Below, piece after piece: positions 58,778 to 64,000 of a stretch of 64,000 bases of DNA. Each line of letters opens with the position of its first letter. Within the stretch, counting starts at the first letter, position 1. The stretch is taken from assembly GCA_949987565.1 (NCBI GenBank), contig OX465110.1, positions 15,106,290 through 15,170,289 of the forward strand, given 5' to 3'. The position numbers and the translations under genes were made by a program. The notes under the pieces were generated by a model. It had not been told where the DNA came from and did no database searches. It was given only the letters and a program-made list of their open reading frames with translations. This stretch comes from Luidia sarsii. Its lineage: Eukaryota > Echinodermata > Asteroidea > Paxillosida > Luidiidae.

Positions 58778-59945
58778 AACCACAACCCACACCTCAACCC
58801 CAACCCCAACCAAAACCCAAACCCCAACCCAAACCCCAACCCCAACTGGCCAACCCCACACCCCACACCCAAACACAGACCCCAACCGGCCAACCCCAAC
58901 CCCAACCCCAACCGGCAAACCCCAACCCCAACCCAAACCCCAACCGGCCAACTGGCCAACCCCAACCCCACACCCAAACACAAACCCAAACCCCAACCCC
59001 AACCGGCCAACCCCAACCCCAACCCCAACCGGCCAACCCCAACCGGCCAACTGGCCAACCCAAACCCCAACTGGCCAACCCCAACCCCAATCCCAACCCC
59101 ACACCCCAACCCAAACACAAACCCAAACCCCAACCCCAACCGGCTAACCCCAACCCCAACCGGCCAACTGGCCAACCCAAACCCCAACCGGCAAACTGGC
59201 CAACCCAAACCCCAACCGGCCAACTGGCCAACCCCAACCCCAACCCCAACCCCACACCCCAACCCAAACACAAACCCAAACCCAAACCCAAACCCCAACC
59301 GGCCAACCCCAACCCGAACCCCAACCAGCCAACCCCAACCCCAACCCTAACCCCAACCGGCCAACCCCAACCCCAACCGGCCAACCCCAACCCCACACCC
59401 CAACCCAAACCCAAACCCCAACCGGCCAACCCCAAGCCCAACCTGCCAACCCCAACCCCAACCCCAACCTCACACCCCAACCCAAACACAAACCCAAGCC
59501 CCAACTGGCCAACCCCAACCGGCCAACCCCAGCCCCAACCCCAACCGGCCAACTGGCCAACCCAAACCCCAACCGGCCAACCCAAACCCCAACCGGCCAA
59601 CCCAAACCCCAACCGACCAACCCAAACCCCAACCGGCCAACTGGCCAACTGCCCAACCCCAACCCCAACCCCACACCCCAACCCAAACACAAACCCAAAC
59701 CCCAACCCCAACCGGCCAACCCCAACCCCAACCCCAACCGGCCAACCCCAACCGGCCAACCCAAACCCAAACCCCAACCCCAACCGGCCAACCCTAACCG
59801 GCCAACCCCAACTGGCCAACCCCAACCCCACATCCCAACCCAAACCCAAACCCCAACTGGTCAACCCCAACCGGCCAACCCCAACCCCATATCCCAACCC
59901 AAACCCCAACCGGCAAACCCCAACCCCAACCTGCCAACCCCAACC
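58778..59945. repeat. AACCCC minisatellite (1.17 kb)
   Basis: Nearly 1.2 kb of ccaaccccaacc hexamer arrays broken by 'aaccggccaac', 'ccaactggccaac' and 'acacccaaacacaaacccaa'. The G-rich strand is (GGGGTT)n, close to ciliate telomere repeats and one base from the animal TTAGGG repeat, and could form G-quadruplexes. The long Pro/Asn/Thr/Gln frame on + and the Gly/Trp/Leu/Val frames on - are by-products. It lies inside candidate intron 3. Confidence 0.95.
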
Positions 59946-60081
59946 CCTCCCCTTTAGTTTGCATCCTCAGTTTGCACCTGTCCTGTCAAAGAGATTGTAC
60001 ATGCACATGTATACGTACATATACATGTACTTGGCATTAGCGGATTTAGCATGTGTTTCTTTGTTGTTGTTTTTTTTTTAG

Positions 60082-60213
60082 GAAAGATGGAAAGCCCCTT
60101 GCAATCCCCCTTCCCCAACAACCTCTGCGGTTTGGGCTGCTTTTCCCTTCCTTTGGTGGTGTCACTTTGTTTGAGGTTTTCGATTGCCTCCGCCAAGGTG
60201 ATACCATACACAG
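60082..60213 (+). CDS. Candidate host gene, exon 4 (132 nt)
   Basis: The acceptor is a run of T then tag. Entered in phase 2 (CG|G = Arg), it reads KDGKPLAIPLPQQPLRFGLL and continues FPSFGGVTLFEVFDCLRQGD. It leaves CAC AG at a modest donor, ACAG|GTTGTG, phase 2. The same frame stays open to about 60330, so the 3' end of this exon is uncertain. No domain recognised. Confidence 0.4.
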
Positions 60214-60572
60214 GTTGTGGCTTGATTCTGGCTACATGCGACCCATTAACTCAACTGCCTCTCCCGCAACTTTTGTGAAACCCTTTAACCGCACTGACAG
60301 TGGGTTTGTTTGTTTGCTTTCGTTGTGTTTTTGCTTGAAAAATCCCCTCTCTGCATGGTTTGCATCGGGTCCCAATATACATGTGTATTTTTTTTTCTCC
60401 TTCTCCCTCTTCCTCCTTATCTCCTTTCCTTCTTCTCCTCCTCCTCCTCCTCCTCTTCCTCCTCGTCCTCTTCCTCCTTCATTTTTTGGCCTGGCTTGCT
60501 GGACCTGTCGATGCACACACCCCCTCCCTGCCTGCCTGCCCGCCTGCCTGCCTGCCTGCCTGCCCTGCGTAG
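60214..60572 (+). other. Candidate intron 4 with TCC and CTGC repeats
   Basis: Contains a T run and (TCC)n at 60395-60480, then ctgcctgcctgc at 60520-60565, which serve as the pyrimidine-rich tract of the next acceptor (ccctgcgtag). Confidence 0.5.
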
Positions 60573-60668
60573 TCCGGTGGAAATAAATTCCAACACCACA
60601 AAACAGGTTCGGGAGGCACCCGTAATGGGGAAAACCTCCACCTTTGGCCAAACGGCTGTAGACCACAG
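60573..60668 (+). CDS. Candidate host gene, exon 5 (96 nt)
   Basis: The acceptor gcctgccctgcgtag follows the CTGC repeat. The donor CACAG|GTAAGT is a perfect consensus. Entered in phase 2 (AG|T = Ser), it reads PVEINSNTTKQVREAPVMGK and then TSTFGQTAVDH, leaving AG (phase 2). NTT is an N-glycosylation sequon, fitting a luminal domain. Further exons must lie beyond, since no continuation with a matching phase is visible before 64000. Confidence 0.5.
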
Positions 60669-62855
60669 GTAAGTGGACAAGTGTGTATACATGTACCGGT
60701 ACGTCGTGTACAAACGAATGGTGTTTGGAGCTTGCCCCTTCTACAGGAGATCGGAGTCATTGTGTACAGTCACTGTACAGGCTGAAGGGCAACGTGTTTG
60801 ACAGTTCAGAGTGTTCATTTGAAGTTTTGAACCTGCCTCTATCTGTTCCAGTTTCCTTACATGCTGTTGTTCATTGTCTAATGGAAATACATGTACATGA
60901 ATGTAAATGCTATTTAAGTTGTGATTGAAAATCACTAAGAATTGATGTACATTTGTACGTACCGTGTGTGTGTTACATGTACATCATGTACAGTACATGT
61001 ACATTGTACACTTGTACAGTACTGGTATGTACCGGTAGATGCAGTAGAATCTGGCCATATACATGTACATGTACAGTACATACTGTACATACACGTGTAC
61101 AGTACATGTATGATGTAAAGTACATGTACATGTAGCTTGTCATAGCTAAAGAGCAACAGAAGAAAACTTAATTTCCCTAAACTCGACACTCGACAGTTCC
61201 CTAAACTTCGAACCATTGAAATTTGTACCATTGAACTTTGAAGAAAAAAGCACAACCCAGCGTCTTCATTTAATTTGCGAAATTGTTTAAGTTGTTCAAT
61301 GATATGTTTATGCACACTCAACAAAAAAGCTCCTCAGTTATACATACATGTATTTGTGGAGAAAAACTACGGTACATGTATTACAGCATGTACATGTACG
61401 TAGAGTCGTAGACACACACAAAAAGAACACAATGAGTGTACAATATAAACCTGTATGTACTCTGTTAGTGTAGCTTTTAATGTCCCAGGGACATACACAC
61501 TGTAGAACATTGACGTCATTCGAAACTTGCATACTCTCCTCTCCTCAGTGATGTTAAGAATTCCAATTTCCGGTCACGAATCACGAGACCCCCCCTCCCC
61601 TCCCCCCAAGGACTTACACTTGCGATAACATAGTTCTTCACCATCCGCTTGACTTAGGCTTATCTTTGGTAGAATAACACCATTGATCATTAGCGGCTGA
61701 TCCTGCTGGCTCAAGAGTGTGGCCAAACAATTGGCCATAGAAAGTTCAAGTTGCCCTTTGAAATCGCTGTAACCTGAGCGAGAATACATTCATGAAAGTG
61801 CCACACACACACATGTACACTGTACTCTAAGAACAAAAACAACCGACTTGTAGTCCCAATGCCTGAAGTGTTTTATTTTGTCATTTTGTACTATAAATTC
61901 TGACAACTTAGTACTCACTGCTTCACAGTAGGATTAAGGTTTCATAGAGTGAGGGGGGAAACAAACCCTGGGTTTGACTCTTAAAACCACTGGCCAAAGT
62001 CGAACAAAATCTTGTGGCCTCCCTCCCTACCCCCTCCTAAAAAAAATCCTGGGATTTTTACGTCATTTGTTGCACCTGCTCTACTGGGCAGGGCTGGGTT
62101 TGTGTCCAGAAGGTAGCCACTGCTCCGGGTTTATGAAGGGTATGGATTTTTCTCCAGTTGATTAGCACGAAAAATGATCAGACCAGGGTTAGAGGGGAAG
62201 GTGGTTATTAGTAGAAATGTAAGGTACCAACACGGTGGGTGATGTACATGTACATGTACATATATACATGATGTTTGTCAGTGTACCCAGTACATCAGGG
62301 CACAAACAGGTCTAGTACATGTAATTGAAGACTCTTACTGGACCTGAACTACATTGTACATGTATTTCTGCAAGACCTGCGTCATAAATAAGAAATTAAA
62401 AATTGCACGTAGTGAAAGGAATACTGTACTGTGTACATGTGAGAAAAATGCTACTTACTTGTACTGGTCAAAGTCAAAATAACATGTACATGTATACATG
62501 TACATATACATGTATGTATTTGTCATTAGAGTGCCATTTTCTTCATGGTACATGTGTACATTACAAGAAAAAGACCACGACAACCAGTCCAGTGCAGTCA
62601 CAGTTAGTCCTAGTCACAGTCAGCACTAGACAGATGTTGAAATCGCTAGACTCGGTCCACGGTCTAGTGGATATTTCGAGATCTCTACACATACATGTAC
62701 ATGTGCTATAGATGCAAGGCGTGGAGCACATTCACACCGATGTACATGTACATGTACATGTACTGTACAGTACTGTACTTGTTGCAGTGCTTTGATCTCC
62801 ATTCGGGCTTTTGGGGCGCCTAGCAAAAAGAAATTCAAAGAGGGCCTTGCGTTTT
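60669..62855. other. No gene recognised; GTACAT clusters
   Basis: GTACAT clusters at 60950-61135, 61340-61400, 62240-62265, 62480-62520 and 62690-62775. A C-run tract lies at 61590-61608. 61140-61330 and 61410-62230 are single-copy without clear coding signal. Confidence 0.5.
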
Positions 62856-62856
62856 C

Positions 62857-63008
62857 TTTATTCATAAATATGCAAGACTTGTCGTTCATTAATTACGGAG
62901 GCTATGCCTTATTCATAAATATGCAAGACTTGTCGTTCATTAATTATGGAGCCCATGCCTCCTTCATAAATATGCAAGACTTTAATTGTCATTCATTAAT
63001 TAGCGAGG
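62857..63008. repeat. Three tandem copies of a 52-bp unit
   Basis: 'ttcataaatatgcaagactt' starts units near 62859, 62911 and 62963, each followed by 'cattaatta' and a G-rich tail. The unit is 52 bp and the third is 5' complete but 3' diverged. Each holds an octamer-like ATGCAAGA and a homeodomain-type TAATTA core. Confidence 0.85.
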
Positions 63009-64000
63009 CCAGACAGTGCTATGCCTTGCCATGCGTTGCCCTTTGTGAGTTTGTGTCTGGCTTTTCGCCAAGGGAGGCCCATGGAGGGAAAGAAAAGAGA
63101 AAGAGACAAAGGTAGATCGATTGCAACAGGATGCACTAAACCATTTCAAAATTAATAATAGACATAATGAATAGAATAATAAAGAAAGTTATTGAATAAT
63201 AAAGAAAGTAAAATCCATATGAAGTAATTTTGGTGACCTGTTCATACAGTATATACATGTACTCTTCAAAATTATTTGTACAGTAGGCAGAATTGTATTT
63301 TTCGTTGTCAGCAAATATTTAATAATTTATCCCTTGATTACATGTACTTTCCCTTTGTTTATATTTCATTCCATTGTTACTGTCGGCTATTTTTAGAGCT
63401 TCACCAGGATGTGTTCTTTCATCCAAAATTGTAAATTATAATGCTTTTAATATCATACAATTTTAGGAACGTTCTCAACAGAAGGAGGAACTTCAATATT
63501 CGAGCAGATTAATCATTACTAATTGATGGAAATTATTGGCCACCAAAGCATCCTCTAATTTAATCATCCAAAGATACATACTGTACTGTACATGTACTTG
63601 TAACCCTCCCTCCCCTGGATCATTATCCCCAGACCATAATCATCTCTATAGTCCGCTGGGTGGCAGCTTCCGAGAAACTGTCTTGGAGAAAAACAAATGC
63701 TTTGTCAGGGGTGGGGGGGGGGATGAAATTCCTCTTAGCCCACTGTATACATGTACATGTTGTACATGTACCGGTACCTCATTTCATGTTCAGATGAGGG
63801 ACTGGCTTCGGTGTTAGTTTGTGGTTACTAGTCTTTCTCAGTGGGGGTTGGAGTCGCTGACTGCAAATTCAAAAATCACCTTACGTTCATACATGTATGA
63901 TACCGCTGACACCAATGATTATGCAACCCACTAGGGGTCACCACTCACCAGCACCAGATGTGTGTGATGGGGACCGGGTAAGCCTTGTCCAAAGTCCAAA
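63009..64000. other. No gene recognised
   Basis: AT-rich sequence, a G run at 63710-63721 and one GTACAT cluster at 63748-63775. A 107-codon frame (62792-63115) is largely a translation of the 52-bp repeat. Confidence 0.4.

Larger units (their letters stand above)
52496..60081 (+). other. Candidate intron 3 (7.6 kb)
   Basis: Begins GTGAGA and ends in a T run then tttag. It holds a C/T-rich tract (52510-52690), a foldback element, GTACAT blocks, a fragment of the 18238 family and the AACCCC minisatellite. 56560-58640 shows unassigned short ORFs only, with a G run at 58067-58080. Confidence 0.45.

Noticed and set aside
58744..60081. 445-codon + strand ORF rich in Pro, Asn, Gln and Thr
   Set aside because: It is a translation of the AACCCC minisatellite. 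The - strand is equally open, with no domain, and the last part reads through the acceptor of candidate exon 4.

Overview
This is eukaryotic, repeat-dominated DNA. It carries tyrosine-recombinase (YR) retroelements, MITEs, tRNA-derived repeats, satellites and what looks like one intron-rich gene. No operons, bacterial genes or rRNA are visible. From about 12.8 kb on, the window is saturated with the self-complementary hexamer array GTACATGTAC and with the palindrome ACCGGT. Together with DIRS/PAT-type elements this suggests a marine invertebrate, possibly a deuterostome such as a sea star, but the species cannot be fixed from the sequence alone.

Layout. 1-5540: about 24 head-to-tail copies of a 228-bp satellite, whose last copy runs into the RNase H region of a YR retroelement (E1, + strand). 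5541-7003 and 11355-11515: the E1 RNase H tail, a connector and its tyrosine recombinase. The recombinase gene is cut in two by a second YR retroelement, E2 (7004-11354, - strand). In its own sense E2 reads A1 - gag - B1A2 - pol - B2, the split-direct-repeat plan of PAT-like elements. Its reverse transcriptase is missing, and its internal B1A2 repeat lies inside a plausible 434-bp intron of gag. Joining the two E1 flanks with no duplicated base restores the recombinase His motif, so E2 inserted without a target-site duplication.

11516-35900: the E1 3' region, a 183-bp MITE (two copies, each with a 9-bp target duplication), foldback elements, a recurrent GAAAC-box hairpin repeat, a 1-kb TGGY minisatellite, CT-rich and GTACAT arrays, and a tRNA-like SINE. 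I recognise no confident host gene here.

35917-60668: a candidate + strand host gene of five exons whose splice phases agree at all four junctions (1-1, 1-1, 2-2, 2-2). It starts with a type II signal-anchor transmembrane segment and continues past the right end of the reported exons. The family is not recognised. A Golgi or ER type II enzyme is one possibility. Its introns (13.6, 2.6, 7.6 and 0.36 kb) hold a 4-unit tandem SINE array, a pogo-like MITE, foldbacks and a 1.2-kb AACCCC minisatellite. After 60668 only repeats are seen.
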